The notes under the pieces: model-generated
What the model was told of the DNA's origin: nothing
Seen by the model: the letters and a program-made list of their open reading frames with translations, nothing else
The model's database searches: none
In this document: in pieces, positions 41,020 to 49,508 of the stretch
Position numbering within the stretch: position 1 is the stretch's first letter
How the letters are laid out: each line of letters begins with the position of its first letter
Assembly (NCBI RefSeq): GCF_049639735.1
Contig: NZ_JBEVVA010000003.1
Span: 992,001-1,056,000, forward strand
DNA: 64,000 nucleotides
DNA from: Elusimicrobium simillimum
Lineage (GTDB): Bacteria > Elusimicrobiota > Elusimicrobia > Elusimicrobiales > Elusimicrobiaceae
Direction: 5' to 3'
Program-made: the position numbers and the translations under genes

Positions 41020-41724
41020 TTATTGGAACATAGGGTCAATGCCGATTATCTGAGGCTCGGCGGTTTTGCTTGCGGTAATACCTTTGCCGGCAAGGACAGT
41101 CACTACTGAAGCTTTGAATAAAGTTTCATTTTCGGCCTGGTAAACGCGTAACATATGGTCGGCAAGGTCGCCGGGTTCAAATTCGCCAAGAGCTTTCTTG
41201 TAGTTGTTGTTTATAACCGTAAGGTTGTCTTCGTATTTCTGCGCAACGGTATTGAACGCGTTATTTACAATTTGTTCTTTAGAGAGGCCTCTTGCCATAT
41301 CCACATCTGCCTGTGCTATAATTTGTTTCAAAAAAGCTTGGTTTTGGGCGGCTGTTACTGTGGGGATGGCTTCAATTTCTTTTAATAAATCATTAGCCAT
41401 GGTAGCGATAATAGCCGATTCAATTTTGCTGTCAAGATCACCAGATTTTGATTTGATGATTGCAACATTGATATTTGTGGCAAATGTTTTTACTGATTTG
41501 AGCTTACCCGCGTATGAAGGATTTTTAATATTAAGGATAGCTAAACCGATTTTTCTGTATTCTTCTTTTATATAGCTGAGTTCTTCAGCTGATGTTGCGG
41601 CTTTTACTTCTTGTTTAGAAGCTTTTTGCTGCGCGGTCTGTTTGACCTGTTCTAATGACAACGCGGACGCCTGCATAGCCGCGCCGAGGGTAAATACTGT
41701 AAGTAATGCGATTGTTTTTTTCAT
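41020..41724 (-). CDS. secreted helical protein of unknown function
   Basis: 234 residues from the ATG at 41724 with AAGGAGAC upstream; a slightly longer frame to 41742 lacks a site. Signal peptide MKKTIALLTVFTLGAAMQASA, then an Ala/Lys/Gln-rich, largely helical protein without cysteines (for example LEQVKQTAQQKASKQEVKAA, AAQNQAFLKQIIAQADVDMA). No family is recognised. It is a single-gene unit ending at a strong terminator, divergent from the DUF2339 gene. Confidence 0.7.
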   Translation of the reverse strand: MKKTIALLTVFTLGAAMQASALSLEQVKQTAQQKASKQEVKAATSAEELSYIKEEYRKIGLAILNIKNPSYAGKLKSVKTFATNINVAIIKSKSGDLDSKIESAIIATMANDLLKEIEAIPTVTAAQNQAFLKQIIAQADVDMARGLSKEQIVNNAFNTVAQKYEDNLTVINNNYKKALGEFEPGDLADHMLRVYQAENETLFKASVVTVLAGKGITASKTAEPQIIGIDPMFQ

Positions 41725-41798
41725 TTTGAGTCTCCTTCTCAAATTAGCTTTAAAATTAGCTTCAAGTATATTCTATTAAATATGTAAAATATCATCCA

Positions 41799-41836
41799 GG
41801 GTCTTTAGACCCATAAGCAAATAGGTCTTAAGACCC
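41799..41836 (+). promoter_or_regulatory. double palindrome upstream of the DUF2339 gene (copy C)
   Basis: Two palindromes in tandem, GGGTCTttAGACCC (41799-41812) and GGTCTTAAGACC (41824-41835), 11 bases apart. They end 15 bases before the -35 box at 41852, a position fitting an activator or repressor site. The unit AGACCCAtaagcaaATAGGTCTTaAGACCC is alignable with the elements at 50538 (minus) and 33384. Confidence 0.5.
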
Positions 41837-41851
41837 AGATTTAAAAAATAG

Positions 41852-41880
41852 TTGACAGGTAAACTAAACTATACTACAAT
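41852..41880 (+). promoter_or_regulatory. sigma-70 type promoter for the DUF2339 gene
   Basis: A perfect -35 box TTGACA (41852-41857), a 17-base spacer and TACAAT (41875-41880), 37 bases before the ATG. An AGGGAGAG ribosome-binding site follows. Confidence 0.8.
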
Positions 41881-41917
41881 TTTATTTATAAAGACGCTTT
41901 AATATTAGGGAGAGTGT

Positions 41918-44728
41918 ATGGCTACTTTTATTGGCATAGTATTGTTGGTGCCGTTATTTATACTGGCGGCGGTTTTTATAGCGCTGTTTGTGTCTATAGC
42001 GGATTTAAGGGGAAAAGTAAAAACCTTAGAAGAGCGTTTAAACGCAATTGGCGCCCCTGTGCCTAAGCAGGCTGTTAAAACTATGCCAGCCGCTCAGCCA
42101 AAACAAGCTGCGCCTGCGGCGCAGCAAACCCAGCCGGCCCCGCAGCCACAGCCTGAGCCAAAACCCGCTGAAGTTAAACCTGTACCTGTTGCTGCCGCAG
42201 CGGCCCCCAAACCAGCTATTGCGGCCGTTAAGGCAACGTCCGTGGCGGAACCGGTAAAAAAAGAGCCTCTTAACCTTGCCAAAATATTCGCCTGGACAGG
42301 CGGCTTTGCCTTATTTTTAGGCATGGTATTTTTTGTTAAATATTCTATAGAAAACAACCTTATAAGCGAAACAATGCGCGTAATTTCCAGCGGCCTTTTA
42401 GGCGCCGCCCTGCTTGCCGCCGGGTTTATAATGAAAGGCGAAAAGTACAAAATTACAGCCGATACATTCTGCGGCAGCGGCCTTGCCATAATGTACGCCG
42501 CCGCTTACGCCGCGCACAGTTTTTATAATCTTATACCCGTAAGCGCGGCATTCGTAATAATGGGCGTTATCTCCGTATCCTCATTCTATGTTGCTGTCAA
42601 AAAGGACGTTAAGTATATAGGTTACTTGGGCGTGGTAATAGCCTTCCTCGCGCCGATACTTTTAAGCACGGGTGTGGACAGGCCTTTTGTGTTGTTCGGC
42701 TTTCTGGGCATTGTTAACATAGCCGCTTTTGCCACCGGTGTTAAAAATGGCTGGAGCAGGCTTATACAATTTTGTCTTGGCGCTACTTTTCTTATGCAGT
42801 TTGGCTGGATGCTGGAGCACTATACACTTGCCAAAACAGTTACCATGGTGTGTATTTTTGCCGTATATGTGACGGTAGTAGGCCTGGCTTCTTACAGGTT
42901 TAAAGTTAAGGGGGGCAACGCTTATGTGTTGGCAAACCTCTCCTTCCCGCTTATGGCGGTGCTTACTAATATAGGCGCTATAAGTAATGTAAATATAGTG
43001 GAAATATTACTTTTTACTTTGCTTATAAATGTGCTTATGGCCGCGTTGTTTGTGCATAGACCAAAAGAAAACGCCACACCGTTCCAGATTGCCACCGGCG
43101 CCTCGGCCGCTATACTTATGTTGTGGACGCCGCAGGCGGGGCAGGCAGTACTTGCGCTTACCAGTTATCTTATTTTTACAATAATAAACGTAGGCATTTC
43201 TTACCTGTTTCCTAAAACAGACGAAGCGTTTAAAAACGGTAATAAAGTGGCGCTTGCCGTACCTTTCTTATTTATGATATCAATAGCCACATTTATGCTT
43301 GGCAATAATGTATTTACTGTTCTGCCATTTCTGTTTGTACTTGCGGCAATGGGCATATTTAACGCTATAAAATACGGTTATAAAGGCTGGCTGTACGCCT
43401 ATGCCATAATGGCGGCGTGGGTGCTGCTGGCGTTTATATTGGAAGCCAAGAGTGATTTTGTTATTAATGTAAGTTTGGGCGCGTCTATAGTGTTGTCGCC
43501 TATGATGTTTATATTCACATTTTTCGCGCGTAAAACAGTAGTGGCTAAAGACATGCAAAATGTAAGCGTGGTTACCACTATTGTGCCTTTTCTTATGCTT
43601 GTGGCGGCGTTATTCCAGTTTGACGGACATGTGGGGACATTGTATTTTGTTTACTCTCTAGTTATAGCTTTGGTGGCGGCCGGATTTGCGCTTAAAGTGC
43701 GTAATTATGAGGCCGTTGCTGTTGGGGCGGTTGGCATGTTTGTAGTGCAGGCGGCGTATTATATTGATACGCACACTTCTTATATAGGCGCGAGCTTTTT
43801 TATATGGGTGTCTATAGCGGTTTTCATTTATGCATTACTGCCGTTTATTTGGATGAAGAAAGACGAAAACAAATACCTGTGGGCAACGGCGGCCTTGTTC
43901 CCGGCTGCGGCGTTTATACTGCTGTATATTAGCATAAAACGCCTGGTGCCGCAGTTCCACTTAAGTCTGCTTCCGGTATTATTTACGGCGTTCTTCGCGC
44001 CGGCGGCGGTTATTCTTTATAAAGCGGATAAAACTAAAAAAATGCGTCTTGGTTTTATAGGCGGGGCGGCATTGTTTTTTATTAACTGCTTCCTGCCGCT
44101 TGAGTTTAGCAAGAACTGGCTGACGATATCTTTGGCCTTGGAAGGCCTGGCGCTTGCGGGGCTGGCTAAATTTATTGATTATAAAACACTTGAGAAAGTG
44201 GCGTTCGCCGCGTTTGCCGCCGTGTTTATACGCCTGTGCTGCAACCCGTTTGTATTGGGCTATCACCCAACGGGCATAAAAATATTTAACTGGATGCTTG
44301 GTGCGTACGGCGTAAGCGCGTTAGCCATGTTTGGGGCGGATATGCTTTATACTAACGAGAAGCTTAAACGCATTACCAATTTGTTTGGCGTGGCCGCGCT
44401 GTTTGTACTTGTTAACCTGCAAATTGCGGACTGGTACTCCACCGGCAGGTATATGAACTTTGAGATTTTTGGCCGTTTTGCCGTTACGGTCTCGTATACT
44501 TTAGCGTGGGGTATATTTGGCACATTGCTGGTAGCGGCCGGGTTTATGCTTAACAGTAAATACGCGCGTTATATAGGCATTGCTCTTATAAGCGTGGCCA
44601 GCGGCAAGCTGTTTTTAAGCGATATTTGGTACCTGGAGACCTTGTACAGGGTAATAGCGTTGGTCGGCATGGCGGTGCTGCTTATAGGCGTATCGTTCGC
44701 ATACCAAAAAGCCAAAAAGTCAATATAA
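41918..44728 (+). CDS. DUF2339 polytopic membrane protein
   Basis: 936 residues. One N-terminal helix and a short coil (DLRGKVKTLEERLNAIG) are followed by a Pro/Ala/Gln/Lys-rich linker (about 45-118). About 25 transmembrane helices then begin at KIFAWTGGFALFLGMVFFVKYSIENN, the conserved entry motif of DUF2339 (usually GxxxLxLGxxFFLKYAxENG). GDTFCGSGLAIMYAAAYAA-type and FDGHVGTLYFVYS segments also fit the family. The function of DUF2339 proteins is unknown; a link to envelope polysaccharide or lipid handling is only speculation. It is a single gene behind a strong promoter and a palindromic element, so it is likely regulated. Confidence 0.88.
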   Translation: MATFIGIVLLVPLFILAAVFIALFVSIADLRGKVKTLEERLNAIGAPVPKQAVKTMPAAQPKQAAPAAQQTQPAPQPQPEPKPAEVKPVPVAAAAAPKPAIAAVKATSVAEPVKKEPLNLAKIFAWTGGFALFLGMVFFVKYSIENNLISETMRVISSGLLGAALLAAGFIMKGEKYKITADTFCGSGLAIMYAAAYAAHSFYNLIPVSAAFVIMGVISVSSFYVAVKKDVKYIGYLGVVIAFLAPILLSTGVDRPFVLFGFLGIVNIAAFATGVKNGWSRLIQFCLGATFLMQFGWMLEHYTLAKTVTMVCIFAVYVTVVGLASYRFKVKGGNAYVLANLSFPLMAVLTNIGAISNVNIVEILLFTLLINVLMAALFVHRPKENATPFQIATGASAAILMLWTPQAGQAVLALTSYLIFTIINVGISYLFPKTDEAFKNGNKVALAVPFLFMISIATFMLGNNVFTVLPFLFVLAAMGIFNAIKYGYKGWLYAYAIMAAWVLLAFILEAKSDFVINVSLGASIVLSPMMFIFTFFARKTVVAKDMQNVSVVTTIVPFLMLVAALFQFDGHVGTLYFVYSLVIALVAAGFALKVRNYEAVAVGAVGMFVVQAAYYIDTHTSYIGASFFIWVSIAVFIYALLPFIWMKKDENKYLWATAALFPAAAFILLYISIKRLVPQFHLSLLPVLFTAFFAPAAVILYKADKTKKMRLGFIGGAALFFINCFLPLEFSKNWLTISLALEGLALAGLAKFIDYKTLEKVAFAAFAAVFIRLCCNPFVLGYHPTGIKIFNWMLGAYGVSALAMFGADMLYTNEKLKRITNLFGVAALFVLVNLQIADWYSTGRYMNFEIFGRFAVTVSYTLAWGIFGTLLVAAGFMLNSKYARYIGIALISVASGKLFLSDIWYLETLYRVIALVGMAVLLIGVSFAYQKAKKSI

Positions 44729-44742
44729 TTAATCTTTATATC

Positions 44743-44771
44743 TTGATACTTCTATATAATAATATTATTAT
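44743..44771 (+). promoter_or_regulatory. promoter upstream of the 44802 gene
   Basis: TTGATA (44743-44748), a 17-base spacer and TATTAT (44766-44771), with the start codon 31 bases on and AAAGGAG in between. Confidence 0.6.
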
Positions 44772-44801
44772 ATTAGACTATTAGGCGGTAAAGGAGAAAA
44801 T

Positions 44802-45419
44802 ATGAAAAAACTAATATTTTTAGCTTTTGTATTTATATTCGCAGCGCTGTGTAATGCGGAACCTACGGAACTTTTTAACAGTCGTATTACGGAAGGTGCG
44901 GAAAACAAAATGCAGTGGAATGCGTTTCAAAAAACAGCATCGCAAATTAGCGGTACTAAGGCTAATGTTGCTATGCATGAATTAGAAAAATCTAATTCTT
45001 ATTTTAGTGAAATACATGTGTTGGTTACAGACGGCGCAACCCAATGCTATTTGCCTATGCTTTGGAATATAAGAACTATGAGTATTACCCATAATGATAC
45101 AGAAATACGAGAGTTGCCGTTGACTGTTTTTGTAGAGCGGATAGCGCCCGATTCCAGAGCGGCAAAAATAAAAAAATGCGAACATAAAATATTTTCCGAC
45201 ACGGTTGTTTCTGCCGATGTGCGCAAATTTAGTGACGGAATGAAAGTAACCTCAAAAGTTGATTTTTTATTAAAGTTTATAAAAGACGGCGAAACTAAAA
45301 GTCTTAACTGCGGGGTTGAGTTTATATCTATAGACGGCAGAACCATATATACCCCGGATTGTAAACAAAGCGCAGATGTGAAGATTATGAAAACAGCCGG
45401 TATGGGATTTAGCTCTTAA
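44802..45419 (+). CDS. secreted protein, paralogue of the 60809 gene
   Basis: 205 residues with a signal peptide (ending LCNA). Two halves align with the secreted protein at 60809-61435. One is an IHVLVTDGATQCYLPMLWNIRTM block, against LIIEPSLGIDTCYIPIEWTIKAL there. The other is KKCEHKI...VDFLLKFIKDGETKSLNCGVEF, against IIQCPHEV...KLAFRFYIPGKGDKTLNC. Four cysteines are shared, probably as disulphides. No outside family is recognised. It has its own promoter and terminator. Location is periplasmic or surface by inference from the leader. Confidence 0.75.
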   Translation: MKKLIFLAFVFIFAALCNAEPTELFNSRITEGAENKMQWNAFQKTASQISGTKANVAMHELEKSNSYFSEIHVLVTDGATQCYLPMLWNIRTMSITHNDTEIRELPLTVFVERIAPDSRAAKIKKCEHKIFSDTVVSADVRKFSDGMKVTSKVDFLLKFIKDGETKSLNCGVEFISIDGRTIYTPDCKQSADVKIMKTAGMGFSS

Positions 45420-45434
45420 AATTGCAAAACAATA

Positions 45435-45460
45435 AAAACCGCGGGAATTCCCGCGGTTTT
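45435..45460 (+). terminator. intrinsic terminator
   Basis: Perfect palindrome (AAAACCGCGGG with its complement around AATT) followed by a T-rich stretch, 15 bases after the stop codon. Confidence 0.85.
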
Positions 45461-45497
45461 TTATTTATAACTTTTTATATTTGTTATCATATTTAAT

Positions 45498-46346
45498 ATG
45501 AAAAAAATTTTAATTTTATTTGTTTTAGTTTTATTTGCCGCCGCCTGTAATGATAAGCTGCCTGAAGAAATGCAAGGCAGAGATATAAATGAACTGCTGT
45601 TGGAACAGGTGTATGAGGGCAACTTTAATTATGTTAAGTTTATACTTAAAAAAGGTGCGGACGTTAACCATAACCCCGGCGGCACCACGCCGCTTATAAC
45701 AGCGGCAACCACACCCAATACTCACCCCGATATTTACAATTACCTTGTAAAAAAAGGGGGGGACCAGTTTGCTGAGGTTACCTTAACAAACGGGCTAAAG
45801 ACCAGCGCTATTGAAATGCTGATGATGTTTGACCGCAAACCAATAATCCATAACCTTAAAGATAAAAAGCTTAACGGGCTGTATGTTTGGGCCGCTATAA
45901 GGGGCGATAACCTGGACGCGGTAAAATATTTTATTGATAAAGGCGTGCCTGTGGATATTTACCCTATGGCACAGTATCCGTTTACGCCGCTTTACTGGGC
46001 TTCTGGCTCTAACAACACTGAAATAGCCAAATATTTAATTGACCGCGGGGCAAATGTAAACGCCGTAGAAACCGGTTTTACTCCGCTTGCCGCGGCCGTA
46101 ACAAATAAAAATATGGAGCTTATAAAATATCTTGTAGAGCACGGTGCCGATGTAAACCTGGGCGAGGGTAAGCCGCTGCCTTTTGCTATACTTAACAACG
46201 ACTTGGAAGCCGTAAAATATTTAACTGAGCACGGCGCAAACCTTAACCCTAAAGTAGAAGAGGACGAGCCTACCCCGCTTGAACTTGCACAGCGCTATAA
46301 CTACAAACAAATTGCCGCGTACCTAAAATCAAAGGGCGCTAAATAA
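45498..46346 (+). CDS. ankyrin-repeat lipoprotein 1
   Basis: 282 residues. A lipoprotein signal (LFVLVLFAAAC, acylation at Cys17) is followed by ankyrin repeats over most of the protein: NYVKFILKKGADVNHNPGGTTPLITAA, LDAVKYFIDKGVPVDIYP, TEIAKYLIDRGANVNAVETGFTPL, MELIKYLVEHGADVNLGEG and LEAVKYLTEHGANL. Ankyrin stacks bind protein partners; here they would face the periplasm or outside. Related to the next gene (shared ...GRDINELLLEQV/DKDINLLLLEEV start). They are 29 bases apart and probably one unit ending at 47321. Confidence 0.88.
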   Translation: MKKILILFVLVLFAAACNDKLPEEMQGRDINELLLEQVYEGNFNYVKFILKKGADVNHNPGGTTPLITAATTPNTHPDIYNYLVKKGGDQFAEVTLTNGLKTSAIEMLMMFDRKPIIHNLKDKKLNGLYVWAAIRGDNLDAVKYFIDKGVPVDIYPMAQYPFTPLYWASGSNNTEIAKYLIDRGANVNAVETGFTPLAAAVTNKNMELIKYLVEHGADVNLGEGKPLPFAILNNDLEAVKYLTEHGANLNPKVEEDEPTPLELAQRYNYKQIAAYLKSKGAK

Positions 46347-46375
46347 TATAAAAAATACTAAATTAAGGAGTTCCC

Positions 46376-47293
46376 ATGAGAATAATAATAGTTGTATTTT
46401 TAATTAGTGTTGTACTGTTTGGCTTTGCCTGTAAAAACAAGCCTACTGTAGATATAAAAGATAAAGATATTAACCTGCTTCTTTTAGAAGAAGTTAAAAA
46501 CGGTAATCTTACCAATGTTAAATATCTGGTAGAAAAAGGCGCGGATGTTAAGTATACGCTTGAAAGCGCTAACGACCTTATCTTAACCCCCGTAAACCCG
46601 GAGTACGAGGAAGAGATTTATTCATATTTTGTAGCCGATGAGGGCATATATGAAGCGGCTGTTGACCCGGAAGAATCTATGCAAAAATTTGAGCTTTTGC
46701 ATACGCTTAATAAAGATTTTATTATAGACAGCCGCGGCGGTAACGCTAATGACAGCAAATATATTTGGCTGGCTATAAAAAAATACAATTTTAACGTAAC
46801 CACTGATTTTGTAGAAAGGGGTGTTATGGCCGATGTATTTCAGTTTTTATACCCGCATTTTACGCCGCTTTATTTAGCCGCCGCGGATAATAATGCCGCT
46901 ATAGCCAAATACCTTTACGGTCTTATAGCGCAACAAAAGGCTGAAGCGGAAAAGGAAATTAAAGCCTCTTACGGGGATTTCACCGTTACTTTTACATATA
47001 AGGAAGAAGATGACGGTACAGATTTTTCGCCATTAGTTTTTGTGGTGCTTCACAGGAATATGCCTTTGCTTAAATATCTTGTTGAAAACGGGGCGGATAT
47101 TAACTTTGGCGTTTATAAACCGTTGGCTTTTGCCGTTACAGACGGCAACTTGGAGGCTGTTAAATATTTAGTTGAGCACGGCGCGGATGTTAACGCCAAG
47201 CACGGGCACAATGACACAACAGCGCTTGAGTTTGCGCAAAAGCATAATTACCCCGAGATTATAAACTATTTAAAAGAAAACGGCGCCCGCTAA
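46376..47293 (+). CDS. ankyrin-repeat lipoprotein 2
   Basis: 305 residues, a paralogue of the preceding gene. Lipobox LFGFAC gives an acylated Cys19. Clear ankyrin units lie at the N-terminal (LTNVKYLVEKGADVKY) and C-terminal ends (MPLLKYLVENGADINFG, LEAVKYLVEHGADVNAKHGHNDTTALEFA). The middle is eroded and carries a charged insertion (QQKAEAEKEIKASYGDF). AAGGAG precedes the ATG. Together with lipoprotein 1 it suggests a duplicated pair of lipid-anchored binding proteins; partners unknown. Confidence 0.85.
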   Translation: MRIIIVVFLISVVLFGFACKNKPTVDIKDKDINLLLLEEVKNGNLTNVKYLVEKGADVKYTLESANDLILTPVNPEYEEEIYSYFVADEGIYEAAVDPEESMQKFELLHTLNKDFIIDSRGGNANDSKYIWLAIKKYNFNVTTDFVERGVMADVFQFLYPHFTPLYLAAADNNAAIAKYLYGLIAQQKAEAEKEIKASYGDFTVTFTYKEEDDGTDFSPLVFVVLHRNMPLLKYLVENGADINFGVYKPLAFAVTDGNLEAVKYLVEHGADVNAKHGHNDTTALEFAQKHNYPEIINYLKENGAR

Positions 47294-47297
47294 ATTT

Positions 47298-47321
47298 AAC
47301 CCGCGTATTAATACGCGGGTT
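47298..47321 (+). terminator. intrinsic terminator
   Basis: Palindrome AACCCGCGTATTAATACGCGGGTT followed by T residues, 4 bases after the stop of ankyrin lipoprotein 2. Confidence 0.85.
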
Positions 47322-47352
47322 TTTATATGCCAAATATTATAAAATATAATTA

Positions 47353-48834
47353 ATGACATTAGCAGAAACACTTTTTAACACATTTTCCGCCGGACGTACG
47401 CCTGACGAAAAACAAGATTTTAACGCTTCCAAAATGTATTCTTTATTAGAAGATCCCTTTGGCATGTGGTGTGATTACCACGCCCCGGCGGCCGAGGCCG
47501 TGCACGAAATTAACCGCTACGAAAACCTTAAAGTACGCACAGACCGTACCAATAAAGACAGTTGGATATCCCAGCACTACCCCAACACTGTTGTAATACG
47601 CTCACGCGATGAAGCGGAACGCTTTAAACTTACCTTACAAGCTATGGCTGACGGCGCGGATGCGATTGCGGGCGCGGTATTGTGGGATTTGCCTGATAAC
47701 GTATACGGCAGCGCTAACCTGCTGGTTAAAGTTAACGGCGGGCAAAGCGAGTTTGGCGCTTACCACTACAAAATAGTACAGCTTAAAAGAGCGCATGATA
47801 TTAAAGAACATTACTCGCTGCAGGTAACGCTTGTTAACAAAATTTTATGGCGTATACAGGGCGTTTTTCCGCCGTACGCCAAAGTTGTTTTAAACGGTAA
47901 AGAAGCGGATATTAACTGCATTTTCCTCTCAGAACGTTTGGAGGGGGAACTTGCAATATGGCGCACAATAAAAGACGGTTCTTTTGTGCCGGAGGCGCAT
48001 AAGCCGCCTAAAGCCGCCGGTTCGCCGTGGCGCGTGTACGCAAACAAAGTTGTGTCTGAAAGCAAAAGCTTGCTAATGCTGCCGCACCTAAGCCCAAATA
48101 TGCGCGATTATCTTAAAGAAGCGGGTTTTAAAAATACCGATGACGTAGCCAAGTCTGACCTGGCCACGCTGCGCACAATTTTAGAAGACCCTTGGGCTAC
48201 CGAGACATACTATACTTCTGTGGCTTACCTGCATAATAAACCAGTGCTTAAAGAGGCCGGTATTTTTCCGCCTATCAAGAAAAAGCACAATCTTTACTTT
48301 GACTTTGAAGCTACCGAAACATTTACTAAAGATAATGAAAGTTTTATCTACCTTATAGGCCTGTGGGATGAGGAAGAAGATAAATTTGTAAGCTTTGTTG
48401 CCAAAAATAAAGATGAAGAGGAAAAGATTTTTGCCGACTTTTTTGATTATATCAAAGAACCTGAAGATACTATCCTTTACCACTGGACTGAGTATGAGGT
48501 AAAGAAAATGCGTTCTTTGGCCTCTAAATACCCCGCTATTGCCGCTAAGCTTAACGCTTTGGCCGATATGTGCCTGGACCTTAAAGTGCTTATAGCCAAG
48601 GCTTTTTACCTGCCCTCGCCCAGTTTATCTTTAAAAGCGGCGGCCCCGGCGTTTGGTTTTAGCTGGAGGCAGGGCGACTGCGGCGCTATGGACAGCATGG
48701 TGCATTATGTTAACTGGGTTAAAACAGGCAACCAGGAACTTATAGATAAGGTGCTTATGTATAACGAGGACGACTGTGTGGCCATGCTTTACCTTGAAAA
48801 TAAACTTAGAGAGGCTGAAGTTATAGTGCCTTAG
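47353..48834 (+). CDS. TM0106-type RecB-like nuclease with RNase H-fold domain
   Basis: 493 residues resembling the TM0106 family of putative nucleases. The N-terminal half carries a RecB/Cas4-like pattern (YSLLEDPFGMWCDYH, ADAIAGAVLWDLPDNVYGSANLLVKV, YKIVQLKRAHDIKEHYSLQVTL), then a helix-hairpin-helix-like stretch (YLKEAGFKNTDDVAKSDLATLR). The C-terminal part is a DEDD-type exonuclease: YFDFEAT with Asp and Glu, YHWTEYE, CLDLKVLI and YNEDDCVAM. A repair or nucleic-acid processing role is inferred from the family. The iron-sulphur cysteine cluster seen in some relatives is not evident. Single-gene unit. Confidence 0.8.
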   Translation: MTLAETLFNTFSAGRTPDEKQDFNASKMYSLLEDPFGMWCDYHAPAAEAVHEINRYENLKVRTDRTNKDSWISQHYPNTVVIRSRDEAERFKLTLQAMADGADAIAGAVLWDLPDNVYGSANLLVKVNGGQSEFGAYHYKIVQLKRAHDIKEHYSLQVTLVNKILWRIQGVFPPYAKVVLNGKEADINCIFLSERLEGELAIWRTIKDGSFVPEAHKPPKAAGSPWRVYANKVVSESKSLLMLPHLSPNMRDYLKEAGFKNTDDVAKSDLATLRTILEDPWATETYYTSVAYLHNKPVLKEAGIFPPIKKKHNLYFDFEATETFTKDNESFIYLIGLWDEEEDKFVSFVAKNKDEEEKIFADFFDYIKEPEDTILYHWTEYEVKKMRSLASKYPAIAAKLNALADMCLDLKVLIAKAFYLPSPSLSLKAAAPAFGFSWRQGDCGAMDSMVHYVNWVKTGNQELIDKVLMYNEDDCVAMLYLENKLREAEVIVP

Positions 48835-48852
48835 CTATTATTTTTATAAACT

Positions 48853-48882
48853 AAAAAGCCCCGGCGTTAGCCGGGGCTTTTT
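48853..48882. terminator. bidirectional intrinsic terminator
   Basis: Perfect 13-bp stem AAAAAGCCCCGGC / GCCGGGGCTTTTT with a GTTA loop, between the convergent nuclease and pilin genes. Confidence 0.95.
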
Positions 48883-48893
48883 GTATTATATTT

Positions 48894-49424
48894 TTAGTTA
48901 ACTTCGTAAATATAGTTGGTGTTTATTTTTTTAACTTCCTTTCCGCCGAGGGTATTTATACAGAAATCTCTGCCGCCCGCAGTCTGCCAGTCTACGCAGT
49001 ATTTTTTACCGTCTCTTATCATAAGCACGTTTGTTTCGCCTTTAATGTCAAAGCCCAGTACGCGGTTTTTAAAGAACGCGTCACTATGGGTGCTGATATA
49101 ATAGCAGTAGTTGCCCACTTTATAAGTGGACGTTTTAACACCGCTGGTGGAGCAGCCGTTTCTTTCCGAGTCAGGCAGTTCTATATCAAGCTTGTTTATA
49201 TCGTCCGTGCGTTTTTTATTTTCTAAGTAATATCTGTAGTTAGCTTCTTCAAGCGCGCGCACGGTTATAAATATTTCCGCCGCTCTTGCTTTATCAACTG
49301 ATTTGAGGTAATTAGGCACCGCTATGCCTGATAAAATGGCTATAATTAAAACCACAACCAGCATTTCCACCAGAGTAAAACCTTCTGCCTTCGCTATGCT
49401 ACAGCATAATTTAAAATTTTTCAT
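48894..49424 (-). CDS. type IV pilin-like protein
   Basis: 176 residues. A long leader (MKNFKLCCSIAKAEG) precedes the prepilin peptidase site G|FTLVEMLVVVLIIAILSGIAVPNYL, with Glu at mature position 5. A helix and a Cys-containing beta domain follow (NGCSTSGVKTS, KVGNYCYYISTHSD, KKYCVDW, GRDFCINTLGG). It is probably assembled as a major or minor pilin or pseudopilin in the inner membrane. The C-terminal domain differs clearly from the three pilins at 55-57 kb. Single gene. Its leader is nearly identical to that of the lipoprotein at 61828. Confidence 0.9.
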   Translation of the reverse strand: MKNFKLCCSIAKAEGFTLVEMLVVVLIIAILSGIAVPNYLKSVDKARAAEIFITVRALEEANYRYYLENKKRTDDINKLDIELPDSERNGCSTSGVKTSTYKVGNYCYYISTHSDAFFKNRVLGFDIKGETNVLMIRDGKKYCVDWQTAGGRDFCINTLGGKEVKKINTNYIYEVN

Positions 49425-49475
49425 ATTACACTCCTAAATTGTTTCTTAATTTAAATTATAATAAAAATATAACAA

Positions 49476-49508
49476 AAAAACTCCCCGCAGTTTACGCGGG
49501 GAGTTTTT
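49476..49508 (-). terminator. intrinsic terminator of the ankyrin-like gene
   Basis: AAAAACTCCCCGC / GCGGGGAGTTTTT with a 7-base loop. The stop codon of the minus-strand gene at 49508 touches the stem. Confidence 0.9.
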
